Positions 16,131-23,668 of a stretch of DNA of 40,856 nt are shown one piece after another. The position numbers and the translations under genes are program-made. Source of the stretch: Lachnospira multipara ATCC 19207 (lineage in GTDB: Bacteria > Bacillota > Clostridia > Lachnospirales > Lachnospiraceae); NCBI RefSeq assembly GCF_000424105.1, contig NZ_AUJG01000020.1, positions 1 to 40,856 on the forward strand, in the 5' to 3' direction. How positions within the stretch are numbered: position 1 is the stretch's first letter; the number at the start of each line of letters is the position of its first letter. The notes under the pieces were generated by a model, which searched no databases, was not told the DNA's origin, and saw only the letters and a list, made by a program, of their open reading frames with translations.

Positions 16131-17450
16131 TTACGCTTCCTCTTGTACGAATACTCCATAAATAGTTCTAATTGCATCTTCAAAATACTTGTTTCTAACA
16201 CCAATGATAATATTAAGCTCTGATGAACCCTGGTCGATCATCTTGATGTTAATCTTTTCTTTAGCGAGCGCAGAGAAAATAGCGCCTGCAATACCTGAAT
16301 TATTCTTCATTCCTCGTCCAACAACTGCGATTAAGCTTAGGTCTGACTCTAATTCGATTGTATCAGGATTAACTGCTCTATGAAGGCCTGCAAGTACTTT
16401 CTGCTCTTTCTCCACAAATTCATCCTGATGGACAAAAACTGTCATTGTATCAATTCCTGAAGGCATGTGCTCAAAGGAAATTCCATTGTCTTCAAATACC
16501 TGCAATACTTTGCGACCAAAACCGATTTCAGAGTTCATTAATTCCTTATCGATGCTGATAGAAACAAAACCCTTCTTACCGGCAATACCTGTAATTGTAT
16601 AACTTGGTACATTACATGTTGTACCAACAATCATAGTTCCCTTATCCTGTGGTGCATTAGTATTACGAATATTGATTGGAATACCTTCCTTACGTACAGG
16701 GAAAATTGCCGATTCATGAAGTACTGAAGCTCCCATATATGAAAGCTCTCTTAACTCCCTGTATGTAATTACATCAATTGACTTAGGGTTCTTAACTATT
16801 CTTGGGTCAGCAGCCATAAATCCAGAAACATCAGTCCAGTTCTCATAAACATCTGCTTTAACAGCACGCGCAACAATTGAGCCTGTAACATCTGATCCAC
16901 CTCTTGAGAAAGTCTTGATTTTGCCATTGGCTAATACACCGTAGAATCCCGGAATAACGGCTCTTTCAACCTTGGCAAGCTTCTTTTGTAGTGTTTCATT
17001 AGTTTTCTCTGAATCGAATTCCCCGTTCTTATCAAAGAAAATCACTGTTGCTGCATCAATAAATTCATATCCTAGGTATTCAGCCATTATAATACCATTT
17101 AGATATTCGCCTCGTGATGCTGCATAATCACTACCTGCAAGATTCTCAAAATTTTTCTTTATAGTCTTGAACTGGTCCGCTAAGCTTAGCTTTAAACCAA
17201 GTCCCTTGATGATTTCGTCATATCTCTCCTTAATTGCCTGAAGAGACTTATCTATATTCTTTCCATTTTCAGCTTCTGCGTAACATTTATAAAGCATATC
17301 TGTTACCTTAATATCCTCTGAAAATCTCTTTCCTGGTGCAGAAGGAACTACATATCTTCTTTCTTCTTCTGCTCTGATAATATTACCTACTTTTTTAAAC
17401 TGTTCAGCACTAGCAAGTGAACTACCACCAAATTTAACTACTTTAATCAT
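16131..17450 (-). CDS. lysC: Aspartate kinase
   Basis: The 439-aa enzyme phosphorylates aspartate, the first step to lysine, threonine and methionine. Seen: the N-terminal KFGGSSLA (about residues 4-11), SRGGSDVTGS (about 189-198) and C-terminal tandem ACT domains (GIAGKKGFVSISIDKELM and SLIAVVGRGMKNNSGIAG). The start at 17450 is preceded by GAAGGAG; an ATG eight codons earlier lacks a site. The length matches monofunctional class aspartokinases with feedback control by end product. It follows hom by 95 bp in the same direction, in a threonine/methionine-oriented unit with an ACT-domain regulator. Confidence 0.96.
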   Translation of the reverse strand: MIKVVKFGGSSLASAEQFKKVGNIIRAEEERRYVVPSAPGKRFSEDIKVTDMLYKCYAEAENGKNIDKSLQAIKERYDEIIKGLGLKLSLADQFKTIKKNFENLAGSDYAASRGEYLNGIIMAEYLGYEFIDAATVIFFDKNGEFDSEKTNETLQKKLAKVERAVIPGFYGVLANGKIKTFSRGGSDVTGSIVARAVKADVYENWTDVSGFMAADPRIVKNPKSIDVITYRELRELSYMGASVLHESAIFPVRKEGIPINIRNTNAPQDKGTMIVGTTCNVPSYTITGIAGKKGFVSISIDKELMNSEIGFGRKVLQVFEDNGISFEHMPSGIDTMTVFVHQDEFVEKEQKVLAGLHRAVNPDTIELESDLSLIAVVGRGMKNNSGIAGAIFSALAKEKINIKMIDQGSSELNIIIGVRNKYFEDAIRTIYGVFVQEEA

Positions 17451-17485
17451 TGTTTCTCCTTCATCATATTTCATTTATATGTCTT

Positions 17486-17546
17486 ATTTTTACAAAAGCC
17501 TATATCTTGTTTTTGTAAAAATGTTATGTCACATTTTTGCAAAAAT
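17486..17546. repeat. AT-rich palindromes between hom and lysC
   Basis: A 12-bp perfect inverted repeat ATTTTTACAAAA/TTTTGTAAAAAT (17486-17497 with 17511-17522, 13-nt loop) is followed by the perfect palindrome ATTTTTGCAAAAAT (17533-17546) touching the hom stop codon. On the minus strand no T-run follows, so these may be RNA stability or processing stems, or a binding site before lysC. Confidence 0.5.
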
Positions 17547-18766
17547 TAATTTAAAACTGTATCATCAACTCTAATTCTTGTAATCATATCAAGCTTAGAA
17601 ACTGACTCATTAAATTCTTTTTCTGTCATCTTCTCAGTAAAGAATGCAAACTCATCTGTTAATTCGTTTAATTCTACGATATTAATTTCTCCTGAAAATG
17701 CATCCATTGCCTTCTTAGTATCTTTACCCTTAACTCTTACAAAGAAAGCTCTTACCTCATCATTAGTATCCCCTAAATCTAATTCTTCTTCTGACCAGAA
17801 AACTTCCTGGTGATTGCTTAGATTCTTTACACAATCTACAACATCTGCACATACAGCAGCTGCTGTTGGCAACTTACCAGCTCCTGAACCAAAGAACATT
17901 AAATCTCCTACCATATTACCGTTAACATAGATGCCATTTAAAACGCCATTTACATTATATAATGGGTGGTTCTTATCAATCATAAAAGGTGCTGTGATTG
18001 CATAAACCTTACCATCTTTAACATAGCTGCTTGCAAGTAATTTAATCACACAACCAAGCTTCTTAGCATAAGCAAAGTCTTCGTTAGAAATCTTAGTTAT
18101 TCCTTCGCAAGTTACATTCTTAAACTTTACTGTCTTTCCAGAATAAAGGGATGTAAGAATTGAAATCTTACGACAAGCATCATGTCCTTCTACATCAGCT
18201 TCAGGATTACGCTCTGCATAACCAAGTTCCTGTGCTTCCTTTAAAACATCTTCATAAGAAGCACCTTCCATACTCATCTTAGTTAAAATGTAATTAGTTG
18301 TTCCGTTCATAATACCTGTAATCTTGTTAACCTTATCTGCTGTAAGGCTTGTGTTAAGCGGACGAATAATTGGAATTCCGCCACCAACTGATGCTTCAAA
18401 CATAAAGTTAACATTCTTTGACTTAGCAAGGGCAATTAGTTCAGGTCCCTTTGCTTCAACTAAAGCCTTATTAGATGTGCACACGCTCTTACCTGCTTCA
18501 AGACATGCCTTAACAAACTTGTATGGTACATCTACGCCACCCATAACTTCAACAACTACATCAATTTCAGGATCATTAACGATTAAATCAATATCATGTA
18601 CAATCTTTTCCTGAATTGGATCTCCTGGGAAATCTCTCAAATCAAGAACTGATTTAACTACTACTTCTTCTCCTGCCTTTAACTTAACTGAGTCTGCGTT
18701 TCGTTCTAAAACTTCTACTACACCAGAACCTACAGTGCCGTATCCTAATACTGCCACTTTTGCCAT
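17546..18766 (-). CDS. hom: Homoserine dehydrogenase
   Basis: The 406-aa NAD(P)-dependent enzyme reduces aspartate semialdehyde to homoserine. Seen: the Rossmann motif GYGTVGSGVVE (8-18), NKALVE (about 99-104), GIMNGTTNYIL (about 147-157) and the catalytic region EADVEGHDACRKISIL (about 188-203). The C-terminal ~85 residues form a short, divergent ACT-like domain. AGGAGG lies nine bases before the ATG. It lies between the ACT regulator gene and lysC, forming the upper threonine/methionine pathway. Confidence 0.96.
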   Translation of the reverse strand: MAKVAVLGYGTVGSGVVEVLERNADSVKLKAGEEVVVKSVLDLRDFPGDPIQEKIVHDIDLIVNDPEIDVVVEVMGGVDVPYKFVKACLEAGKSVCTSNKALVEAKGPELIALAKSKNVNFMFEASVGGGIPIIRPLNTSLTADKVNKITGIMNGTTNYILTKMSMEGASYEDVLKEAQELGYAERNPEADVEGHDACRKISILTSLYSGKTVKFKNVTCEGITKISNEDFAYAKKLGCVIKLLASSYVKDGKVYAITAPFMIDKNHPLYNVNGVLNGIYVNGNMVGDLMFFGSGAGKLPTAAAVCADVVDCVKNLSNHQEVFWSEEELDLGDTNDEVRAFFVRVKGKDTKKAMDAFSGEINIVELNELTDEFAFFTEKMTEKEFNESVSKLDMITRIRVDDTVLN

Positions 18767-18868
18767 TTACCTTGTCCTCCTAATTAACACTTACTACATA
18801 TCGCCTATAAATCTATTATCTAAATTACTACTATCTAAATTTAATTAACTTAACTATTATCTAACTCC

Positions 18869-19318
18869 CTATAAAGTCGCATCTGAGCTTAGAATCTTTA
18901 AATATCTTACCCCGTGTAGGGCTTCAATTTCCTCAATCATCTTTGATGGATCGAGGGTTTCTTGTAAGATTTCTACACTTAAGGTTAATGATGCAACACC
19001 ATTAACTGGAATTGTCTGATGAATTGTTAATAAGTTAGCCTTAAAATCTGCCACCTTCTTTAAAACAAGAGAAAGAATTCCAGTTTCATCATTCATTGAT
19101 AATACAAAGGTAATAGTCTTACCCTTAACATTATCTCTAAATGGAAAAATGTCATCTTTATACTTGTAATAAGAACTTCTACTAATCCCCACTTGTTCTG
19201 TAGCATCTGCTACGCTTATATTACTTGATTCTATAAGTTTGTTAGCTTCAGCCACCTTTAATAAAACATCTGGCAGGGCCTTTTGCTTAACAACATAATA
19301 TTTAATGTTCTCATCCAT
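18869..19318 (-). CDS. UPF0735/PheB-type ACT-domain regulator
   Basis: The 149-aa protein has an N-terminal helix-turn-helix-like segment (ISVADATEQVGISRSSYYKY, about 35-54, then KDDIFPF) and a C-terminal ACT domain (about 68-145, with ETGILSLVLKKVADFKANLLTI and VASLTLSVEI). This matches the family often annotated PheB/UPF0735 and usually found next to hom. It probably senses an amino acid and controls the adjoining genes. I start at the ATG at 19318, which has GGGTG upstream; an ATG four codons earlier is possible. A 15-bp-arm palindrome lies 22 bp upstream. Confidence 0.9.
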   Translation of the reverse strand: MDENIKYYVVKQKALPDVLLKVAEANKLIESSNISVADATEQVGISRSSYYKYKDDIFPFRDNVKGKTITFVLSMNDETGILSLVLKKVADFKANLLTIHQTIPVNGVASLTLSVEILQETLDPSKMIEEIEALHGVRYLKILSSDATL

Positions 19319-19339
19319 AATTTCACCCATGTTTTTGTT

Positions 19340-19371
19340 TTTCTACGAAAGACAACTGTCTTTCGTAGAAA
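19340..19371 (-). promoter_or_regulatory. Large palindrome at the ACT-hom-lysC transcription start
   Basis: It is a perfect inverted repeat with 15-bp arms (left arm TTTCTACGAAAGACA, then 2 nt, then its exact complement). It begins 3 bp after the -10 box and ends 22 bp before the regulator start codon. No T-run follows, so it is not a terminator. The position suits an operator, perhaps for the regulator's own product, or a 5' mRNA stem. Confidence 0.6.
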
Positions 19372-19373
19372 GA

Positions 19374-19402
19374 ATATTAACATATATATTAGAATTATGC
19401 AA
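19374..19402 (-). promoter_or_regulatory. Promoter of the ACT regulator-hom-lysC unit
   Basis: The minus strand has -35 TTGCAT (19402-19397), a 17-nt spacer and -10 TAATAT (19379-19374). Transcription would start at about 19367, inside the left arm of the palindrome. Confidence 0.65.
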
Positions 19403-19435
19403 GGGAAAATACTAGAAAAATCATATTTTTTCACA

Positions 19436-19478
19436 TAAAAAACCCCTCGTGAAACGGGAGAGAAAAAACACGAGGGGT
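19436..19478 (-). terminator. Strong Rho-independent terminator of the region 19.5-19.9 kb
   Basis: A 10-bp perfect stem ACCCCTCGTG/CACGAGGGGT (19478-19469 with 19451-19442) has a 17-nt loop and is followed on the minus strand by TTTTTTATG. No protein gene ends nearby (the CAP gene stops at 19946), so it ends either a long 3' UTR or an RNA gene. Confidence 0.85.
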
Positions 19479-19529
19479 GTATTTAAAAATAAAGCAACAG
19501 CTTTATCTTTAAAACCATATTAAATTGTT

Positions 19530-19695
19530 TACTCCCTTCTTCCTTTAAATAGTTCCGGGGCTATGATTGGGGAAAGCCCCGGATCCTTGGGGGAGAGGGA
19601 AAGACAATAGGGGCTTAGGGGAACCTCCCATTGCCTTTATATATGCAAGATACGGCGGGGGGAGGATTGCCATATCCTACATCTAAAAAGTCCTA
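19530..19695 (-). ncRNA. Candidate structured RNA (GC-rich, unassigned)
   Basis: This stretch is markedly more GC-rich than its surroundings and has no ORF. The minus strand can form CCGGGGCT/AGCCCCGG (19555-19562 with 19575-19582) and CCTCCC/GGGAGG (19667-19672 with 19624-19629). GGCAATGGG can also pair with the later CCTATTGTC, an alternative to the CCTCCC pairing. The segment GGTTCCCCTAAGCCCC faintly recalls the 5' central bubble of 6S RNA (UCCCUGAGCC). A terminator follows at 19436-19478. No promoter was identified with confidence, and it fits no riboswitch I know. Confidence 0.35.
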
Positions 19696-19751
19696 AGACT
19701 TAATAGCAAATTAAAAATATAAATTGTAATAATAATTATGCTTTTAATGCC

Positions 19752-19851
19752 AAGCGACAGTCTGCCTTATCAACGTTTGGGGACAAGCACATGTCCTGTC
19801 GCTTAAGCACTGTAAAATTGAGTAACTTCTACTTTAACCATTGGTTAAAGT
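19752..19851. repeat. Two inverted repeats between the CAP gene and the RNA candidate
   Basis: First, AAGCGACAG (19752-19760) pairs perfectly with CTGTCGCTT (19796-19804) around an inner GGAC/GTCC hairpin. Second, ACTTTAACCA-T-TGGTTAAAGT (19831-19851) is an operator-like palindrome with 10-bp arms. Neither has a T-run. They may be 3' UTR folds of the CAP mRNA or regulatory sites for the downstream RNA candidate. Confidence 0.45.
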
Positions 19852-19945
19852 CTTCTCTTAACGATGACTTTAAATCAGCCTATTCGCTAACTTAGGTTTC
19901 ATCTTGTAGGATATTCAAATTTAGCTTATATACAAACTTGTAGCA

Positions 19946-20890
19946 TTAATTCATAAATATTGCTACCCAGTAGTACTTACCTGCTGAGTCTTGTGCAACT
20001 CCCACACCTACTCTTGTATACTTAGAACTTACCATACAATTATAGTGAGCCTGTGAATTATGCCATCCAGTTACAATATCTGCTGGAGTTGATTGGTATC
20101 TTCCCATTACCTCTCCAAAGCTACCATACTGGCCGTAGTAGTAGCATATTGTCTTAGCTTCTTTTAAACTGCCATCAGATGCATAGAATGGTCTTCTATG
20201 ATGTCCACCTGAATAGTCAAAGAAATTATTATCAGCATTCTCTGCTGCTCTATGACAAGCCATTATTGTTAAGCTGCTATCGAACGATACTGCTGCTTGA
20301 CCAACGGCTGCTCTTTCCTCGTTAATAAGGTTATAAACCTGTTGAATATATGATGAATAAGCACCTGCATTAGTTGCTGCCATACCATGATACTCATCGT
20401 CTGATCTATGAGCATTAATACTTAATTCTGTAGCTGCCTGAGTAGGAGCTTGTGTTGGTGCCTCTGTTGCTGCCTGTGTAGGCGCTTGTGTTGGTGCCTC
20501 TGTTGCTGCCTGTGTAGCTGCTTGTGTTGGTGCCTCTGTCTGGCTTTCTGTTACTGCCTGTGTTGTTTCTTCTCGTGTTGGGGCTTCAGTCTGACTTTGT
20601 GTTGTTGATTCATTAGCGCTGCCAGTTGAGCCTACTACTGCTTTATATCCCATATCTGTCTCCTGCTCGTCTACATTGATCTTCCCTGTTCCTGTAGCTA
20701 ACTCGCTTTCTCCTGCAACTGATCCGCTATTGGTTGTATCAGTTGTATTCGCTGCTGCCACACTCACTGATGCGCTCTTTTTTGAATTGTTGCTTCCTGC
20801 AACGTTAATTGCGATAAATGCACCTGTTCCCATAACTAAAAGTGCTGCAATAATTGATAAAAACTTTACATTTTTTCTAGAATTCCTCAT
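19946..20890 (-). CDS. Secreted CAP-domain (SCP/PR-1, YkwD-like) protein
   Basis: The 314-aa protein has a basic N terminus and one hydrophobic helix (about 8-28) that is a signal peptide or anchor, a long linker rich in T, Q, A, E and P with repeats of TQAATEAPTQAP (about 100-160), and a C-terminal CAP domain (about 190-314). CAP hallmarks seen: NLINEERAAVG, CHRAAENADNNFF, FGEVMGR, IVTGWHNSQAHY and YTRVGVGVAQ. It acts outside the cell, function unsettled. The start was chosen at the ATG at 20890 (GGGAG eight bases upstream); 20896 is an alternative. A c-di-GMP riboswitch and terminator precede it. Confidence 0.9.
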   Translation of the reverse strand: MRNSRKNVKFLSIIAALLVMGTGAFIAINVAGSNNSKKSASVSVAAANTTDTTNSGSVAGESELATGTGKINVDEQETDMGYKAVVGSTGSANESTTQSQTEAPTREETTQAVTESQTEAPTQAATQAATEAPTQAPTQAATEAPTQAPTQAATELSINAHRSDDEYHGMAATNAGAYSSYIQQVYNLINEERAAVGQAAVSFDSSLTIMACHRAAENADNNFFDYSGGHHRRPFYASDGSLKEAKTICYYYGQYGSFGEVMGRYQSTPADIVTGWHNSQAHYNCMVSSKYTRVGVGVAQDSAGKYYWVAIFMN

Positions 20891-20940
20891 AATCATATCT
20901 CCCATTCTCCACGCCAAGTTTTAAATGTTACATATGAGTA

Positions 20941-21021
20941 CTAGATAAACATCTTACGTAAAAATCTTAAGCCATCCTGCTTATCTGACTCCCCGAGTCT
21001 TATTCGACCTCCATGTCTCAT
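20941..21021 (-). CDS. Possible small basic peptide (26 aa) in the CAP leader
   Basis: An ATG at 21021 with AAGGA six bases upstream opens a 26-codon frame starting MRHGGRIRLGESDK and ending in TAG at 20941, between the riboswitch terminator and the CAP gene. It overlaps an 18-nt tandem repeat. Its composition is basic and it has no known relative. It could be a leader peptide or chance. Confidence 0.25.
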   Translation of the reverse strand: MRHGGRIRLGESDKQDGLRFLRKMFI

Positions 21022-21030
21022 GCGACTTCC
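20977..21030. repeat. Three imperfect 18-nt tandem repeats in the CAP 5' UTR
   Basis: On the plus strand the units 20977-20994, 20995-21012 and 21013-21030 share the pattern TGTCTTATNCGACTTCC with several changes; a degenerate fourth unit may follow. On the transcribed strand each repeat carries a GGAGG- or GGAAG-like core. Confidence 0.5.
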
Positions 21031-21095
21031 TTGTCCAATCCCTAGTAAGTTAACCTCCTTGTTAACTTAAAGATTACTTAAACAGTTGTTTAAAA

Positions 21096-21119
21096 TAAAA
21101 AAGCACCCTTACCGGGTGC
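21096..21119 (-). terminator. Riboswitch expression-platform terminator
   Basis: The minus strand has GCACCC-GGTAA-GGGTGC followed by TTTTTTATTTT. It lies about 85 nt after the c-di-GMP aptamer and 200 bp before the CAP gene, so transcription is likely attenuated here. The aptamer end GCACTTT can also pair with AAGGGTGC in the terminator, giving a possible antiterminator that competes with aptamer closure. Confidence 0.85.
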
Positions 21120-21203
21120 ATAATAAACTTCATTATAACTTAGACACAACTAGCTTTTTACATCCCTGTAAACTTCCAGTTATTAAAAGTTAATCGAAAT
21201 AAA

Positions 21204-21285
21204 GTGCAACCGGCTGTCGTTCCTTCGTCCTTGAAGGGTTAGACCCTTGGCTTTGCGTCCTTAGCTTTCGCTAAGTTTGCCAACA
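21204..21285 (-). promoter_or_regulatory. Cyclic di-GMP-I (GEMM) riboswitch aptamer
   Basis: The minus strand shows the conserved GEMM core: TTGGCAAAC, a stem capped by GCGAAAGC, GGACGCAAAGCC, AAGGGTCTAACCCTT, and near the 3' end ACAGCCGGTTGC. These include the GAAA tetraloop, its receptor region and the ligand-contacting bases of the family. It lies in the leader of the CAP-domain gene and is followed by a terminator, so c-di-GMP should control CAP transcription. Confidence 0.92.
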
Positions 21286-21308
21286 TATTAAGTTCTCTTT
21301 CTATCTTA

Positions 21309-21355
21309 ATTATACCAACTATATATCATATGTAAATAGTACTTTAGTACTATTT
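21309..21355 (-). promoter_or_regulatory. Promoter with overlapping palindrome upstream of the riboswitch
   Basis: The minus strand has -35 TTTACA (21336-21331), a 16-nt spacer and -10 TATAAT (21314-21309), placing the start about 20 nt before the aptamer. A perfect palindrome with arms AAATAGTACT/AGTACTATTT and a 2-nt centre (21334-21355) overlaps the edge of the -35 box, as expected for an operator. Confidence 0.7.
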
Positions 21356-21411
21356 TACGCAAATTCGGATATTTTAGGGTTAGAAAATTATTTGCAGATT
21401 TATTGATATTT

Positions 21412-21450
21412 TAAAAAGTACAATCCGCCCTGTTAAAGGCGAATTGTACT
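21412..21450 (-). terminator. Rho-independent terminator after malQ
   Basis: A 13-bp stem AGTACAATTCGCC/GGCGGATTGTACT (21450-21438 with 21429-21417, one G-U pair) is followed on the minus strand by TTTTTAAA. It lies 25 bp beyond the malQ stop. Confidence 0.88.
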
Positions 21451-21474
21451 TTACTTATTAATTTTCTTCTATTA

Positions 21475-23067
21475 TCATACACGTTCTCTATCAAAAACGC
21501 TAGCGTAATATTTCATTACGTTAAGACATTTTTCATCAAGAGCACCTTTAGTCATACGCCACTTCCAGTTAGTTCCTGTGCTTGAAGGCATGTTAATTCT
21601 TGCATGATTATCAAGACCTAAAATGTCCCAGACGCCAAAAATTGTAAGGACTGCCACTGAACTATAGGCGGCTCTAAACATTTTATCCAAAAGCTCTTCC
21701 CTATTCTTAGTTCCTAAATAGTCAAAGGCGTAGGCAAGCTCGCTATCTGGCCTATCTTTAAAGAAGCCCACAATGGTTTCGTTATCATGGGTGCCTCCAT
21801 AAACCACGCAATTTTTCTCATAGTTATAAGGCAAATGCGGATTATCCCTGCTGCCACCAAAGGCAAATTCAAGGACCTTCATGCCTGGATATCCGTTATA
21901 TTCTAGAATTTCATTGACCTCTTCTAGATAGACGCCTAGATCTTCTGCTATAAGCTTCTTATCCCCAAGTTCTTCGTTAATGGCATCAAGAAGGGCTTGT
22001 CCTGGTCCTTTTTTGTAGCTTCCATTCTTTGCATTCTCGTCAGCCTCAGGAACTGTATAGTACTTTATAATGCCTAGGAAATGGTCGATTCTTATGACAT
22101 CGTAGAGCTTAGTTTGCCATTTTACCCTATCTCTCCACCATTTAAAATCATCTTTTGCCATCTTATCCCAGTCGTAGAGCGGATTGCCCCACTTCTGGCC
22201 ATCAGCACTAAAATCATCTGGTGGAACTCCTGCAACCTTAGTTGGCGTTAAGTTCTCATCCAATTGAAACTGCTCTTGGCCTGCCCAGACATCCACGCTG
22301 TCATAGCCCATATAGATTGGAATATCCCCAATAATTTCTATATCAAAGCTGTTGGCATAGGCCTTTAATTTATCCCACTGCTCAAAGAACTTATACTGGA
22401 TAAACTGCCAGAAACATATCTCATCCTTTAGCTCTTCTTCCTTTGCTTTTAAGGCCTTTTCTTTTCTATAACGAAGATCATCCTCCCAGCTTGCCCAGGA
22501 TTTGTGGTCGTTTTCAGCCTTTAAGGCCATATAAAGAGCGTAGTCTTCTAGCCATTTAGTTTCCTTTATGAATTTTGAAAATGCATCCGCTTTACTTTTG
22601 TCTGTCTTTATAAGCTCAAGGAAACGCTTAAAGGCAGTTCTTAGAATTGTATAGCGGTTTTTATACATTTTCTCATAACTAACGTATCTACTGTCCCCTA
22701 GTTTAATATCATAGGCTGTCTCATACTGTCCTAGTAGAGCTTGTTGCTCTGTTACTTCAACAGGGACAAAGCCATCGCCCCAGTCTAGGGCTAATACCTC
22801 AGACTTTAAGAGTAACTTCTCCTCAATTAAAATGTCTAGGTCGATAAAATATGGATTTCCTGCATTGGCTGAATAGGACTGGTAAGGGCTGTCGCCGTAG
22901 GTTGTTGGGCCAAGGGGCAAAACCTGCCAGTACTTGTGCTTGCTCTCCTTTACAAAATCCACAAATTCATAGGCTGCCTTTCCTAAGCTTCCTATGCCAT
23001 AAGGCGATGGCAAGGAGCTTATGGGCATTAAAATTCCTGCACTTCTTTTAAATTTAGTCTTGTTCAT
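21475..23067 (-). CDS. malQ: 4-alpha-glucanotransferase (amylomaltase)
   Basis: The 530-aa GH77 enzyme moves glucan segments between malto-oligosaccharides. Seen: SLPSPYGIGSLG near the N terminus, SPYQSYSANAGNPYFIDLD (about 60-78), the nucleophile region VIRIDHFLG (about 324-332), the acid/base region IAEDLGVYLEEV (about 372-383) and GGTHDNETIVGFF (about 425-437). The length is standard. The start overlaps the cheW 3' end by 14 bp and its ribosome binding site GAGGTGGAGA lies within cheW, so the two are translationally coupled. Otherwise this is typical cytoplasmic glycogen/maltodextrin metabolism. Confidence 0.96.
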   Translation of the reverse strand: MNKTKFKRSAGILMPISSLPSPYGIGSLGKAAYEFVDFVKESKHKYWQVLPLGPTTYGDSPYQSYSANAGNPYFIDLDILIEEKLLLKSEVLALDWGDGFVPVEVTEQQALLGQYETAYDIKLGDSRYVSYEKMYKNRYTILRTAFKRFLELIKTDKSKADAFSKFIKETKWLEDYALYMALKAENDHKSWASWEDDLRYRKEKALKAKEEELKDEICFWQFIQYKFFEQWDKLKAYANSFDIEIIGDIPIYMGYDSVDVWAGQEQFQLDENLTPTKVAGVPPDDFSADGQKWGNPLYDWDKMAKDDFKWWRDRVKWQTKLYDVIRIDHFLGIIKYYTVPEADENAKNGSYKKGPGQALLDAINEELGDKKLIAEDLGVYLEEVNEILEYNGYPGMKVLEFAFGGSRDNPHLPYNYEKNCVVYGGTHDNETIVGFFKDRPDSELAYAFDYLGTKNREELLDKMFRAAYSSVAVLTIFGVWDILGLDNHARINMPSSTGTNWKWRMTKGALDEKCLNVMKYYASVFDRERV

Positions 23068-23548
23068 TCTCCACCTCTTTATTAGCGGCCTCCTTCACCT
23101 TCTCGATGTCTGATAATTCTTCCTTTGAAAGAATGGCATCTACGTTTAGTAAAACCACTAATTTACCATTAATATTGGCTACTCTGTCAAAAACCTCTTC
23201 CCCTGGTTTTTTAGCTAATTCGGGCATTTCGCTAATGTTAGCGCTTTCCACATCCCCTATGTGTAAAACGCTATCTACTGTTATAGCTAATTTAGTATCT
23301 TTAGTTCTTATAACGATTATACTCTTATCGGCTGGATTAGTACTATCCCCGGCAAAAGTGAACTTCTTCTTTAAATCATAAAGAGGAATTACATCTCCTC
23401 GAAGATTAATAATACCTTCTACACAAGGAGATTCATTAGGTATTCTTACCGCTTTTACCTGTTTTTCAATTGATAGGATTAGACTTATATCCACGCCAAA
23501 GAGATGTCCATTTAATGAGAAAACAACTGGTTTGATGTAACTTGCCAT
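23054..23548 (-). CDS. cheW: CheW-type chemotaxis coupling protein
   Basis: The 164-aa single CheW domain: VVFSLNGHLFGVDISLILSIEKQ at the start, GIINLRGDVIPLYDLKKKF (about 45-63) and VANINGKLVVLLNVDAIL near the end, with an acidic C-terminal tail. CheW links receptors to the CheA kinase at the inner membrane face. No cheA, receptor or other che gene is in the window. AAGGAGG is eight bases before the ATG. A TATAAT lies at 23628-23623 with a poor -35. Being fused in expression to malQ is unusual; the reason is unknown. Confidence 0.93.
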   Translation of the reverse strand: MASYIKPVVFSLNGHLFGVDISLILSIEKQVKAVRIPNESPCVEGIINLRGDVIPLYDLKKKFTFAGDSTNPADKSIIVIRTKDTKLAITVDSVLHIGDVESANISEMPELAKKPGEEVFDRVANINGKLVVLLNVDAILSKEELSDIEKVKEAANKEVENEQD

Positions 23549-23668
23549 GTATTATCCTCCTTGAATTAGCTTTCCTTTATAAGGATTTGTAGCTTTTATT
23601 TCTCCCGTTTATAACTAAAAATATTATAGCACATTTTATTAATAGTGAGAATATATTAGAATTCATAT

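Noticed and set aside
19530-19695. Assignment of the GC-rich stretch to tmRNA, SRP RNA, RNase P RNA or a T-box
   Set aside because: The hallmark motifs (tRNA-like T-loop, the GGAAGG SRP loop, RNase P core, T-box GGTGG) were not found.
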